This document shows positions 53,539-61,692 of a DNA stretch of 64,000 nucleotides, in pieces. Position 1 is the stretch's first letter. Every line of letters starts with the position of its first letter. Origin of the DNA: Sphingobacterium paucimobilis HER1398 (GTDB taxonomy: Bacteria > Bacteroidota > Bacteroidia > Sphingobacteriales > Sphingobacteriaceae); the NCBI RefSeq assembly GCF_000416985.1, contig NZ_ATDL01000014.1, positions 248,001 to 312,000 of the forward strand. Direction: 5' to 3'. A program made the translations under genes and the position numbers. The notes beneath the pieces are model-generated. The model worked only from the letters and a program-made list of their open reading frames with translations. It was not told where the DNA came from and did no database searches.

Positions 53539-54744
53539 CTAAGCCTGCTCCAGTTCTTCAAGACTTTCAAATTTTCGCCCTTTTTGATTCTGCTTTTTTT
53601 CTACCTTCTGAAGAAAAATATAAGCTAAGACAGCGCCTGTGGCGGCCATGGCTACACCAATAAGCGATGGGTAATTATAAGCAAAACCATACGCTATCGG
53701 AATGGCACCAAAATATGCACCCAATGAGTTCCCTATATTAAAAGAAGCCTGTCCACCTGCGGCAGCAAAAGTTTCAGCTCCTTTGGCGTTATTGATCAGC
53801 ATCATTTGTAAAGGAGAACCGATACTAAATGCGATCATTCCGGTTATAAAAGCCATCGGGTAAGCCAAAGCTGTAATATGGGCAACGAAGAATAAGATCA
53901 GAAGACAGCAAGCCATAGCCGCGAAACTGGTGATCGCAGCCTTGCTTGGGGATATGCGGTCTGCCAACCTGCCACCAATGAGGTTGCCGACAAGCATGCC
54001 TGCACCGATTAGGATCATAACGGTCGACACCTGGTCTGGGGATAGACCAGAAACGGTCGTTACCAATTTGGAGATATAACTGATCCATGCAAAAAGACCT
54101 CCTGTACCGATAGCGATCACGGCAACCATCAGCCAAGCGTCCCATCGTTTGAAATAACTGATTTGCTGTACGACATTATTGTTTTTGTTAGCTGGAATGA
54201 CCGGCATCCAGAAATAAATAGCCAGAAAGGTGATGAGTCCCAGAAGAGATATGGCTCCGTAGGTGAATCTCCACGAGTAGTGATGGCCTATGTAGGTGCC
54301 TAAAGGTACACCTGCTAGATTGGCGATCGTCATTCCTGTAAACATCATGGAAATGGCCTGTGCCTCTTTACCGGGTTTGGCCAGTTTGGCTGCAACAACG
54401 GAACCGATTCCAAAAAAAGCCCCATGGGGTAGACCTGAAATAAATCGCGAAGCAAAAAGACTCCAATGATTAGGTGCAAAAGTGAAAATTGCATTAAAGA
54501 CGAAAAACAGCAGCATCAGGAATAGCAATACCTTTTTTGCCGGATATTTTGATGTCGCGGCAACTAGCGTAGGAGCCCCAACAACTACGCCCAGGGCATA
54601 TAGACCAATCAAGTTGCTGGCCGTAGGGATATCAATTTCTATATCTGCTGCGATATCGGGCAGAATTCCCATCATGGTGAACTCGGTCATCCCGATAGCC
54701 AGTCCCCCGAATGCAAGTGCTATTAAACCTTTATTTATAGACAT
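53539..54744 (-). CDS. MFS transporter, AraJ/YdhP-type
   Basis: 401 residues with about 12 membrane helices. The opening IALAFGGLAIGMTEFTMMGILPDIAADI is the mark of DHA1-type efflux proteins related to AraJ and sugar-efflux transporters, and SRFISGLPHGAFFGIGSVVAAKLA is the conserved second block. The substrate cannot be predicted. A -7-like TAGTTTTG (54826-54819, minus) and a leader hairpin (54792-54808, CACCTT/AAGGTG) lie upstream. It converges with the flavoprotein gene. Confidence 0.9.
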   Translation of the reverse strand: MSINKGLIALAFGGLAIGMTEFTMMGILPDIAADIEIDIPTASNLIGLYALGVVVGAPTLVAATSKYPAKKVLLFLMLLFFVFNAIFTFAPNHWSLFASRFISGLPHGAFFGIGSVVAAKLAKPGKEAQAISMMFTGMTIANLAGVPLGTYIGHHYSWRFTYGAISLLGLITFLAIYFWMPVIPANKNNNVVQQISYFKRWDAWLMVAVIAIGTGGLFAWISYISKLVTTVSGLSPDQVSTVMILIGAGMLVGNLIGGRLADRISPSKAAITSFAAMACCLLILFFVAHITALAYPMAFITGMIAFSIGSPLQMMLINNAKGAETFAAAGGQASFNIGNSLGAYFGAIPIAYGFAYNYPSLIGVAMAATGAVLAYIFLQKVEKKQNQKGRKFESLEELEQA

Positions 54745-54849
54745 TTAAAACCTTTTTTGGAAAAGAAATCATCTTGATGATGTCTGTTTAGCACCTTCGA
54801 TAAGGTGTTTTAAGGCTACAAAACTAAGGTTTTATATCTAATTGTAAAG

Positions 54850-54882
54850 TAAAAAAGGTTATAGACATAACTCCATAACCTC
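54850..54882 (-). terminator. Intrinsic terminator of the DUF937 gene
   Basis: On the minus strand GGTTATGG and CTATAACC form a stem, with TTTTTT after it (54852-54857), 14 nt after the stop. Confidence 0.7.
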
Positions 54883-54895
54883 CTAATGATACAAC

Positions 54896-55558
54896 TTACT
54901 TGGTAAACATACCTACCAAAGAATCCAATACAGAGCCTTTTTGATCTGATTTTTTTTCTTTGTTGAAAAACTCACCTGCGAGATCGCCAATATTACCCAT
55001 GTTTGGGGAGTTTTGTTGTGCATCGGGACTTCCACCACCCAAGACAGATCCTAATATGCTGCCCAACAGTCCTCCGCCTGCAGAGGATTCTGAACCCCCA
55101 GACAATATACCTCCCAGAAGATCACCCATGCCACCACCATTACTTTGTGCCTGTTTCTGTTTGCCCAAGTATCCCATGACGATAGGAGCGAGTACAGCTA
55201 GAGCGCTACCTATTTTATCCGAGGAAATGCCGGTCTTGGCGGAAAGGTTATTTTTAACCATTTCGGTGTTACTGCCAAACATATGGTTGACAATCTTATT
55301 GTCATCATCCGAAGGAGCCTGACCAAGCAAACCTCCCAATTGGTCCAGGATACCGCCATTATGCTGATCCAGTGCTTTGTTAATTCCAGCTTCTTGGTCC
55401 TCGCCTTTTTTGGAATTATAGTTGAGCGCAGCAATCATTAAAGGGACCGCTGCTGCTACCAGCCATTTTGCTTTGCTCTCTTCAATATGCAATAAATTGG
55501 CAATCGTAGATATGGCTTTAGAGCCAACGCCACCTGTAACTAAGTCTGTAAGGTTCAT
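54896..55558 (-). CDS. DUF937-family protein
   Basis: 220 residues. The start MNLTDLVTGGVGSKAISTIANLLHIEESKAKWLVAAAVPLMIAALNYNS in part, and the tandem block VKNNLSAKTGISSDKIGSALAVLAPIVMGYLGKQ, are typical of DUF937 (YidB-like). The last 80 residues are Gly/Ser-rich low complexity followed by Lys-rich VLDSLVGMFTK. The family has no settled role. It has no signal peptide, and it forms a single transcript with its own terminator. Confidence 0.87.
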   Translation of the reverse strand: MNLTDLVTGGVGSKAISTIANLLHIEESKAKWLVAAAVPLMIAALNYNSKKGEDQEAGINKALDQHNGGILDQLGGLLGQAPSDDDNKIVNHMFGSNTEMVKNNLSAKTGISSDKIGSALAVLAPIVMGYLGKQKQAQSNGGGMGDLLGGILSGGSESSAGGGLLGSILGSVLGGGSPDAQQNSPNMGNIGDLAGEFFNKEKKSDQKGSVLDSLVGMFTK

Positions 55559-55675
55559 GTTTTTTAGTGTTTTGTTTTTCGTTTCTATTTGTGGTAAGGC
55601 ATCATAGCCTTGATAGTTTCAAGGAATTGTAATATTTTTAAAAGAATCTCATTTAAAGCTAGATAAAAATACAAA

Positions 55676-56788
55676 ATGCAAATCAAAAAATATATCCCTT
55701 TAGCCCTGGTGTACCTTCTTTCTTTTTCTGGATGTAGCCATAATTCGATAACGGAAAGGAAAACTGATTTTACAGATAGTGCTGGTATTGTTTTGACGGA
55801 AAAACAAGCTGCTCAGATTTTTTCTTTACCTATTCATTGTTTAGAAATTGAATACCCCAATAAGCTGGGGCAAGTACTGGGTGCTGATGCAGATTTGAAA
55901 TCCCCGAAAAAGCTAAGGCCTATTTTTTATGGATGCTTTGATTGGCATTCGTCTGTCCACGGTTATTGGTCGATCGTGGAACTGCTGCAAAAGTACCCTC
56001 AGCTGGATAAGGAAGGAGAGGTTAGAGCGCTTCTGAATAAGCATATTACCGCTGATAATGTTGCCGTAGAAATGGCATTTTTCAACGACGTTAATAATAT
56101 GAGTTTCGAACGCACCTATGGATGGGCATGGTTATTTAAGCTTCAGGAGAGTTTAGTACGATGGGACGATGGCGATGCAAAGATATGGAAGGCTCATCTA
56201 CAACCGTTGGTAGACCTTCTGGTAATGCGTTATAGAACTTATCTGCCCAAGTTGGTTTATCCTATTCGCGCAGGCCAACACGATAATTCCGCATTTAGTC
56301 TTTCGTTGTCTTTGGATTATGCGCGTACGGTAGGAGATACTGCTTTTGAAGCAGATATTGTGAAACACAGCCAACGCCTTTTTGGTCATGATATGGAGTG
56401 CAATCTTGTCTATGAACCCAGCGGTTACGATTTCTTGTCTCCCTGTCTGGAGGAGGCTTACTTGATGAGTAAGACACTCGATAGTAAAGCATATAGCCAT
56501 TGGCTGAAGAAGTTTATGCCCTCGCTGTTTAATGTAGACTTTGCTATTTCTCCTGCTGTTGTTAAAGATCGTACCGATGGCAAATTAGTTCATCTGGATG
56601 GATTGAACTATAGTCGTGCAGCTTGTCTTTACGGAATCGCTAAAGCCATACCAGAGCTCGATTATCTGAAAAAGATAGCCGATGAACATATTGGTTTTTC
56701 ACTGCCCAGCCTTTCCGCACAAGATGACTATATGGGCTCACATTGGTTGGGCACATTTGCGCTGTACGCGCTTGATCATGCCCATTAA
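55676..56788 (+). CDS. DUF2891 lipoprotein
   Basis: 370 residues. The signal YIPLALVYLLSFSGCSHNS points to a lipoprotein with Cys19 or nearby. The mature part matches DUF2891: FYGCFDWHSSVHGYWSIVELLQKYP, AFFNDVNNMSFERTYGWAWLFKLQESL, RAGQHDNSAFSLSLSLDYAR and CLEEAYLMSK. The His/Asp/Trp-rich conserved blocks and alpha-helical repeats resemble an alpha/alpha toroid, as in glycoside hydrolases, but no activity is known. Its stop codon shares TTAA (56785-56788) with the convergent small gene. Confidence 0.87.
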   Translation: MQIKKYIPLALVYLLSFSGCSHNSITERKTDFTDSAGIVLTEKQAAQIFSLPIHCLEIEYPNKLGQVLGADADLKSPKKLRPIFYGCFDWHSSVHGYWSIVELLQKYPQLDKEGEVRALLNKHITADNVAVEMAFFNDVNNMSFERTYGWAWLFKLQESLVRWDDGDAKIWKAHLQPLVDLLVMRYRTYLPKLVYPIRAGQHDNSAFSLSLSLDYARTVGDTAFEADIVKHSQRLFGHDMECNLVYEPSGYDFLSPCLEEAYLMSKTLDSKAYSHWLKKFMPSLFNVDFAISPAVVKDRTDGKLVHLDGLNYSRAACLYGIAKAIPELDYLKKIADEHIGFSLPSLSAQDDYMGSHWLGTFALYALDHAH

Positions 56789-57072
56789 TCTCTTCCAATA
56801 GAGGGGTCGCCGTTTATCGGAACGAGCGTGTTTTCGACCAGTTTTACGGGTACCGACAGGATACTCGTAAAACCGTCATTTTTGGTGACAATATGGGAGA
56901 GGTCAATACCCTTCTTCGAAAAAGCAGCGATAATGGCTGTTCTAAAAGTCGCTCTCGATGAGCCCCATCCCTGACTTTTGACAGTCTCATTGTTGAGATG
57001 TATGAGCTCTTCTGTGGAGTAAGCCGAAAACTTTTCGAGTAGATGCTGATAGAATGAACGTGTTGTAGACAT
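56785..57072 (-). CDS. Small hypothetical protein
   Basis: 95 residues from ATG 57072 (MSTTRSFYQHLLEKFSAYSTEELI); the longer frame from 57219 adds 49 Cys/Arg-rich residues with no folding pattern. The body GWGSSRATFRTAIIAAFSKKGIDLSHIVTKNDGFTSILSVPVKL resembles small soluble conserved proteins of Bacteroidota, though I cannot name a family. No signal peptide or membrane part. It overlaps the convergent DUF2891 stop by 4 nt. Confidence 0.6.
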   Translation of the reverse strand: MSTTRSFYQHLLEKFSAYSTEELIHLNNETVKSQGWGSSRATFRTAIIAAFSKKGIDLSHIVTKNDGFTSILSVPVKLVENTLVPINGDPSIGRD

Positions 57073-57412
57073 ACAATTTAAAAATTTAAATGTTAAACTA
57101 TAAATTGTATCCAGAAATCTGTGGGAAAAACAAGCGTCACTATAACGTTTATTTTGGCTTCGCACCCGTATTATTTTACCACCGCGGTGACTACACTCGG
57201 TTGGTATTGCTTCATGCAATTCTGAATACTCTACAAAATTAATGGACTTTTTGATAAAAACAAAAACTTTTGCAAGTTATTGGATTGTTGTATCAACAAA
57301 ATAGATGCATTCATAAAAAAAACGTCTCTTTTTGGAGGTTTTCCTGTATATGTATGTTTCTTTATAGGATATTAACAGCTACTTTGGCTGATAATACCTC
57401 TTTATTTATGAT

Positions 57413-57479
57413 GGGTTTATAGAGCAATAATAGAGGGTTTGTAGAGGGTTCATAGAGGTAAATCTCTATAAACCCTCTA
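57413..57479 (+). repeat. Three direct and one inverted copies of a 12-nt motif upstream of htpG
   Basis: GGGTTTATAGAG (57413-57424), GGGTTTGTAGAG (57435-57446) and GGGTTCATAGAG (57446-57457) run in the same direction, followed by CTCTATAAACCC (57464-57475), an exact reverse complement of the first. Copies are spaced by multiples of 11 nt. The last direct copy extends with the inverted copy to a 16-bp hairpin arm (57442-57457 with 57464-57479, one mismatch). The other copies could pair with the same arm instead. The surrounding gap (57073-57671) holds no gene. Confidence 0.65.
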
Positions 57480-57576
57480 TTTCTACTCAGTTAATTATCT
57501 GTTTAGACAATTTAAAATATAATTTAGGGCCTAAGATGGGGATAAGCAGATAGGAATGACAAAACTAGAGTACTTC

Positions 57577-57630
57577 TGACCGGTCAATCTGACATTCTGT
57601 CTTAAAGTCAATTTTGGAACAGCCCTTGAT
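57577..57630 (+). promoter_or_regulatory. htpG upstream palindromes and sigma-54-like promoter candidate
   Basis: TGACCGGTCA (57577-57586) is a perfect palindrome and GACATTCTGTC (57591-57601) a second one (GACA-3-TGTC). Then TTGGAAC (57614-57620) and TTGA (57626-57629) give GG-N10-GA, close to the sigma-54 GG-N10-GC pattern. The predicted start would lie about 30 nt before the htpG ATG. The pattern fits activator sites plus promoter but has one mismatch at a key base. Confidence 0.4.
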
Positions 57631-57671
57631 AAGTTGATTGCAGTAATAAATAGTTAAACAGTAAAATACAT

Positions 57672-59558
57672 ATGCAAGAAAAGGGTAGTATTTCGATTCA
57701 TACCGAGAATATATTTCCGGTGATTAAAAAGTTTTTATACTCAGACAACGAAATTTTCTTAAGAGAGCTGGTTTCCAATGCGGTAGATGCCTCTCAGAAG
57801 ATTAAAAGATTGGCTTCTCTTGGACAATTTAATGGTGAAGTTGGGGATTTACTGGTCGACGTTAAATTTGACGAAGAAGCAAAAACTATTACCATATCGG
57901 ACAATGGTATCGGAATGACGGCTGATGAAATAAAGAAGTATATCAATCAGATAGCTTTTTCGGGTGCCACAGAATTCATGGAGAAATTTAAAGAAGCAAA
58001 CGATGCGAACGAAATCATAGGTCGTTTCGGTTTGGGTTTCTACTCCGCTTTTATGGTTGCTGATCGTGTGGAGATTCAATCGCTCTCCTTCCAGAATGGC
58101 GCTGAACCAGCGCATTGGACTTGTGATGGCAATACTTCCTATGAAATCTCCGAGGGAACACGTACGACACGTGGAACAGACGTGATTTTGCACGTTAATG
58201 CAGATTCGACAGAATTCCTTAGTAAATTTAGGTTGCAGGAAATTTTGGACAAGTATGCTAAATTTTTGCCAGTACCTATCCGTTTTGGTACGAAGACGAC
58301 ATCGGAGCCCGATGGCGAAGATGAAGAAGGTAAGCCTAAATATAAATCAATAGAGGTCGATAATATTATTAATAATACGAATCCTGCATGGACAAAATCT
58401 CCTAGCGAGCTGAAGGATGAAGATTATTTGGCCTTCTACCGTGAGCTTTATCCCGCTTCCATGGATGAGCCTTTATTTTGGATTCATCTCAATGTGGATT
58501 ATCCTTTCAATCTGACAGGTATTCTTTATTTTCCCAAAATAAAGAATGAGTTAGAAATTCAGCGCAATAAAATCAAGCTTTATTCTCGTCAAGTATTTAT
58601 TACGGATGAAGTTAAAGACATTGTCCCTGAGTTTTTAATGTTATTGCATGGTGTGATCGATTCTCCGGATATTCCGTTGAATGTGTCCCGTTCTTTTCTA
58701 CAGGCAGACAGTAATGTTAAAAAAATAAACAATTACATCACTAAGAAAGTAGCCGACAAACTTCAGGAGATTTATAAAGCCGATCGTAAGGGCTTTGAAG
58801 ATAAATGGACTGATATCGGTCTCTTCATCAAGTATGGTATGTTGAGTGATGAGAAGTTTGCGGAGAAAGCGAATGAATTTTGTCTGTTGAAAAACACTTC
58901 CAACGAAAGTTTTACGTTGAAAGAGTACTATGAAAAAGTGAAAGATATTCAGGTCGACAAAGAAGGCAACATTATATACTTATACAGTTCAGACGTTAAT
59001 CAACAAGACGGTTTTATCAACACAGCTACGGCTAAAGGTTACGATGTACTGGTTCTAGATGGTCCATTGGATACGCATTTTGCTTCTTACTTAGAGCAAA
59101 AGGGAGGTGAAAAGGTACAATTGAAACGTATCGATTCAGATATCATCGACAAACTTATCCAGAAAGATGAGAAGATTGATCTGCTATTGAATGAGGACGA
59201 GAGTAAAAAGGCTACGGAGTTATTCCAAAAAGCTATTAACCGTCAGGATATGAATGTACAGATCGAGGCCTTGAAAGAAGATGAGTTGCCCGTGTCTGTA
59301 ACTTTGGATGAGTTTATGAGACGTATGAAAGATATGGCTAAAACTGGTGGGGGTATGGGCTTCTATGGTAATATTCCTGACAATTATAAAGTGACCGTAA
59401 ACGGTAATCACCCGTTAGTAAAACGTATTCTAGAAAGCAGTGAAGCTGAAGGAGAGAAGTTGGCTAAACAGGCTTTTGATCTGGCATTATTGTCCAGAGG
59501 TTTGTTAACAGGAGCTGATTTGACATCGTTTGTCAAGCGAAGTGTAGAGATGATTTAA
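57672..59558 (+). CDS. htpG: Molecular chaperone HtpG (Hsp90)
   Basis: 628 residues, full length for bacterial Hsp90. The N-terminal GHKL ATPase has LRELVSNAVDASQKI (the Glu/Asn box), ISDNGIGMTADEI, and IGRFGLGFYSAFMVAD; the middle domain has GILYFPKI and NVSRSFLQAD. The C-terminal dimer domain includes GGMGFYGNIPDNYKVTVNGNHPLVKRIL. It remodels client proteins under stress. The upstream gap has repeats and palindromes that suggest stress control. A clear terminator follows. Confidence 0.97.
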   Translation: MQEKGSISIHTENIFPVIKKFLYSDNEIFLRELVSNAVDASQKIKRLASLGQFNGEVGDLLVDVKFDEEAKTITISDNGIGMTADEIKKYINQIAFSGATEFMEKFKEANDANEIIGRFGLGFYSAFMVADRVEIQSLSFQNGAEPAHWTCDGNTSYEISEGTRTTRGTDVILHVNADSTEFLSKFRLQEILDKYAKFLPVPIRFGTKTTSEPDGEDEEGKPKYKSIEVDNIINNTNPAWTKSPSELKDEDYLAFYRELYPASMDEPLFWIHLNVDYPFNLTGILYFPKIKNELEIQRNKIKLYSRQVFITDEVKDIVPEFLMLLHGVIDSPDIPLNVSRSFLQADSNVKKINNYITKKVADKLQEIYKADRKGFEDKWTDIGLFIKYGMLSDEKFAEKANEFCLLKNTSNESFTLKEYYEKVKDIQVDKEGNIIYLYSSDVNQQDGFINTATAKGYDVLVLDGPLDTHFASYLEQKGGEKVQLKRIDSDIIDKLIQKDEKIDLLLNEDESKKATELFQKAINRQDMNVQIEALKEDELPVSVTLDEFMRRMKDMAKTGGGMGFYGNIPDNYKVTVNGNHPLVKRILESSEAEGEKLAKQAFDLALLSRGLLTGADLTSFVKRSVEMI

Positions 59559-59580
59559 TATGGGCGAAAAATAATCGCTT

Positions 59581-59617
59581 AATCCTCATTGTGTTATTAT
59601 GCAATGAGGATTTTTTG
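59581..59617 (+). terminator. Intrinsic terminator of htpG
   Basis: AATCCTCATTG (59581-59591) and CAATGAGGATT (59601-59611) pair perfectly over 11 bp, followed by TTTTTG. Confidence 0.92.
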
Positions 59618-59626
59618 TTAAAAACA

Positions 59627-59658
59627 TTTGGAGTATATCGATAAAAAACCTACTTTTG
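59627..59658 (+). promoter_or_regulatory. Promoter of tRNA-His
   Basis: TTTG (59627-59630), 20 nt, TACTTTTG (59651-59658), matching the Bacteroidota consensus. The tRNA begins 13 nt later at 59671. Confidence 0.7.
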
Positions 59659-59670
59659 TATCACAAACAC

Positions 59671-59745
59671 GGTAGGTATAGCTCAGTTGGTTAGAGCACT
59701 AGATTGTGGTTCTAGGGGTCGTCGGTTCGAGCCCGATTACTTACC
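59671..59745 (+). tRNA. tRNA-His (anticodon GTG)
   Basis: The extra 5' G at 59671 (G-1) faces C73 at 59745, the mark of tRNA-His. Acceptor GTAGGTA pairs with TACTTAC; D arm GCTC/GAGC; anticodon stem CTAGA/TCTAG with loop TTGTGGT giving GTG; T arm GTCGG TTCGAGC CCGAT. The CCA end is not encoded. It has its own promoter and terminator. Confidence 0.96.
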
Positions 59746-59752
59746 CGCTTCT

Positions 59753-59783
59753 AAAGGCTTCTCAGAAATGAGAGGCTTTTTTG
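59753..59783 (+). terminator. Intrinsic terminator of tRNA-His
   Basis: GCTTCTCA (59757-59764), loop GAAA, TGAGAGGC (59769-59776) with one G-T pair, then TTTTTTG. It lies 8 nt after the tRNA. Confidence 0.8.
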
Positions 59784-59797
59784 TTTTTACTGTAGCC

Positions 59798-60355
59798 TTA
59801 ATTTAAAGACGGGTTTTTGGGAAAATTTGCCACGTGAGCATATTTAGGGCCGAGACTGATTAACGCTTGTTTCCAGAGATCATCTCCATCCAGTACAAAC
59901 GGAAGATGGCTATCGAATGAATTATGTACCGCCCATGAGTTTTGCGCTATCTCTTCCTCTAGCTGCTTGGGTGACCATCCAGAGTATCCGAGAAAGAACT
60001 TAATGTTGTCTGGTGTTAATATGCCTTCCTGAACAAGAAAAATAGCTTGATTTAGATCTCTTCCTAGAGCGATGTCTTTGGTAATGGGTGTTCCCCCTGC
60101 TAGGTCTGTCGTACGATGTAAAAAGAACAGGGCGTCATTCTGTACTGGTCCCCCGATATAAATAGGTGTATCGACCTGAATGCCTTCAATGACATCTGAT
60201 AATAGTAAATTCGAGCGGTGATTTAGAACCAATCCAAGTGTGCCGTCTTCGTTGTGCTCGCAAAGCATAATAACTGAGCGCTCGAAATTGGGATCGAGTA
60301 TGAAAGGCTCGGATACGAGCAGACTTCCCCGAGTGGGCGTATTTTGATTGAACAT
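59798..60355 (-). CDS. YqgE/AlgH family protein
   Basis: 185 residues, normal for the family. Key blocks: RGSLLVSEPFILDPNFERSVIMLCEHNEDGTLGLVLNHRSNL in parts, then YIGGPVQNDALFFLH, IKFFLGYSGWSPKQLEEEI and NSWAVHN. The family is widespread and cytoplasmic, with no settled role; AlgH was linked to alginate control in Pseudomonas. It is divergent from pdxH and convergent with the tRNA-His terminator. Confidence 0.93.
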   Translation of the reverse strand: MFNQNTPTRGSLLVSEPFILDPNFERSVIMLCEHNEDGTLGLVLNHRSNLLLSDVIEGIQVDTPIYIGGPVQNDALFFLHRTTDLAGGTPITKDIALGRDLNQAIFLVQEGILTPDNIKFFLGYSGWSPKQLEEEIAQNSWAVHNSFDSHLPFVLDGDDLWKQALISLGPKYAHVANFPKNPSLN

Positions 60356-60517
60356 CGTTTCTGTTATTAACTATATGACATAAACATAAGTAAAATAGGT
60401 ATTATATCCAATTTGTGAACCTTCGAAGCCGCCGATTCTATGGAAGCAGCCCGTAATGGGGGATGACTTTGGTATCGTTTCGAAAAAGGAATAAAGATGA
60501 CAATCTTTTGTGTTGCA

Positions 60518-60536
60518 TTTAGTAAGTTTGTCTATC
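60518..60536 (+). promoter_or_regulatory. Candidate -7 region of the pdxH-nuoCD promoter
   Basis: TAAGTTTG (60523-60530) lies 24 nt before ATG 60555, within TTTAGTAAGTTTGTCTATCA, almost the same as before pyrC. A TTTG at 60507-60510 is too close (12 nt) to serve as the -33 box. Confidence 0.4.
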
Positions 60537-60554
60537 ACAAACAAAACTATTCTC

Positions 60555-61208
60555 ATGGCAATCGATCATAAAGATATTGCGGCTATCCGCGAGGATTATT
60601 TGAAGGATTCTCTCTCCGAAGAGCATATGTCGGCGAATCCTTTTGAGCAGTTTGAAAACTGGTTTGGACAGGCATTGGAGGCTCATGTTATCGAACCTAA
60701 TGCAATGACTTTATCCACGCTTGGCGAGGATGGGTTTCCAGCTTCTAGGATCGTGCTGTTAAAAGACATTAAACTCAACGGCTTTAGTTTTTTTACGAAC
60801 TATCAAAGTAAAAAAGGATTGGATATGGAAGGCAGTTCGAAGGTAAGTCTCTTGTTTTTTTGGCCTGAATTGCAACGCCAGGTCCGCGTGGAAGGACTCG
60901 TTGAACGGTTATGTGAAGAAGATTCCAATGAATATTATGCGTCGCGTCCCAAAGGAAGCCGTATTGGTGCGTGGGCTTCTCCGCAAAGTCAGGTTATCCC
61001 GAATAGAGAGTTTTTGGAAGAAAGGGTTAGTTTTTACGAAAAGAAATTTAAAGACACTGAAATCGTTCCTCGTCCAGAATTTTGGGGCGGTTATTTGGTT
61101 AGACCACTTAAGGTTGAATTTTGGCAGGGGAGAAGCTCACGGCTGCATGATAGGATTACCTATGTATGGGAAGCTGATGATTGGGTTATCAATAGATTAG
61201 CACCATGA
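60555..61208 (+). CDS. pdxH: Pyridoxamine 5'-phosphate oxidase
   Basis: 217 residues from ATG 60555 (MAIDHKDIAAIREDYLKDSLSEE), the family start; the longer frame from 60510 lies across the promoter region. FMN and substrate motifs: TLGEDGFPASRIVLLKDIKLNGFSFFTNYQSKKG, VRVEGLVERL, PKGSRIGAWASPQSQVI, and WGGYLVRPLKVEFWQGRSSRLHDR at the end. It oxidises pyridoxamine or pyridoxine phosphate to PLP in the cytoplasm. nuoC starts inside its last codons (4-nt overlap), so they are translated together. Confidence 0.96.
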   Translation: MAIDHKDIAAIREDYLKDSLSEEHMSANPFEQFENWFGQALEAHVIEPNAMTLSTLGEDGFPASRIVLLKDIKLNGFSFFTNYQSKKGLDMEGSSKVSLLFFWPELQRQVRVEGLVERLCEEDSNEYYASRPKGSRIGAWASPQSQVIPNREFLEERVSFYEKKFKDTEIVPRPEFWGGYLVRPLKVEFWQGRSSRLHDRITYVWEADDWVINRLAP

Positions 61209-61684
61209 TTGAAAGAATCAAGAAAGATCTGGATTTAAAGTTTGGGGCCATGGCATCTGAGGTTGTCGAATGTGGTATTCAGGCTACGTTGTTGATCAAA
61301 AAAGAGGTGTTCTGTGAGGTATGTTTTTGGTTAAGAGACCATCCCAGCTACTACTTTGATTTCTTGGCAAATGTTACGGCGGTGGATTATTTTCCGGAGC
61401 CTAAGTTTGCTGTAGTATACCACCTAACTTCTATTCCTTTTCAATTGCAATTGACATTACGTGTTGAGGTTGCACGTGATGGCGTACCCGAGGTTCCTTC
61501 TGTAAGTTCTGTATGGCGAACAGCAGATTGGCATGAACGGGAGGCTTTTGATTTGATGGGAATTTACTTTGATGGACATCCCGATTTACGAAGGATATTG
61601 TTGCCCGATGATTGGGAAGGTTTCCCATTGCGTAAAGACTACGAAGATCCTGAAAGTTATCGTGGTATTCCAGTTAAGATTTGA
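61205..61684 (+). CDS. nuoC: NADH-quinone oxidoreductase subunit C
   Basis: 159 residues, a compact NuoC (30 kDa-type subunit): [25 protein letters not shown] and [47 protein letters not shown] in parts, the latter holding the family signature. It contributes to the peripheral arm of complex I. It overlaps pdxH by 4 nt and is followed by nuoD; no nuoA, B or E-N is present here. Confidence 0.94.
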   Translation: MIERIKKDLDLKFGAMASEVVECGIQATLLIKKEVFCEVCFWLRDHPSYYFDFLANVTAVDYFPEPKFAVVYHLTSIPFQLQLTLRVEVARDGVPEVPSVSSVWRTADWHEREAFDLMGIYFDGHPDLRRILLPDDWEGFPLRKDYEDPESYRGIPVKI

Positions 61685-61692
61685 TAAAGAGT

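Noticed and set aside
57073..57219. N-terminal extension of the small gene at 56785.
   Set aside because: The extra 49 residues are Cys/Arg-rich with no conserved character, and ATG 57072 starts the compact protein.
57413..57479. Repeats before htpG considered as a CRISPR array.
   Set aside because: Copies are 12 nt and 11-22 nt apart, one is inverted, and there are no spacers or cas genes.
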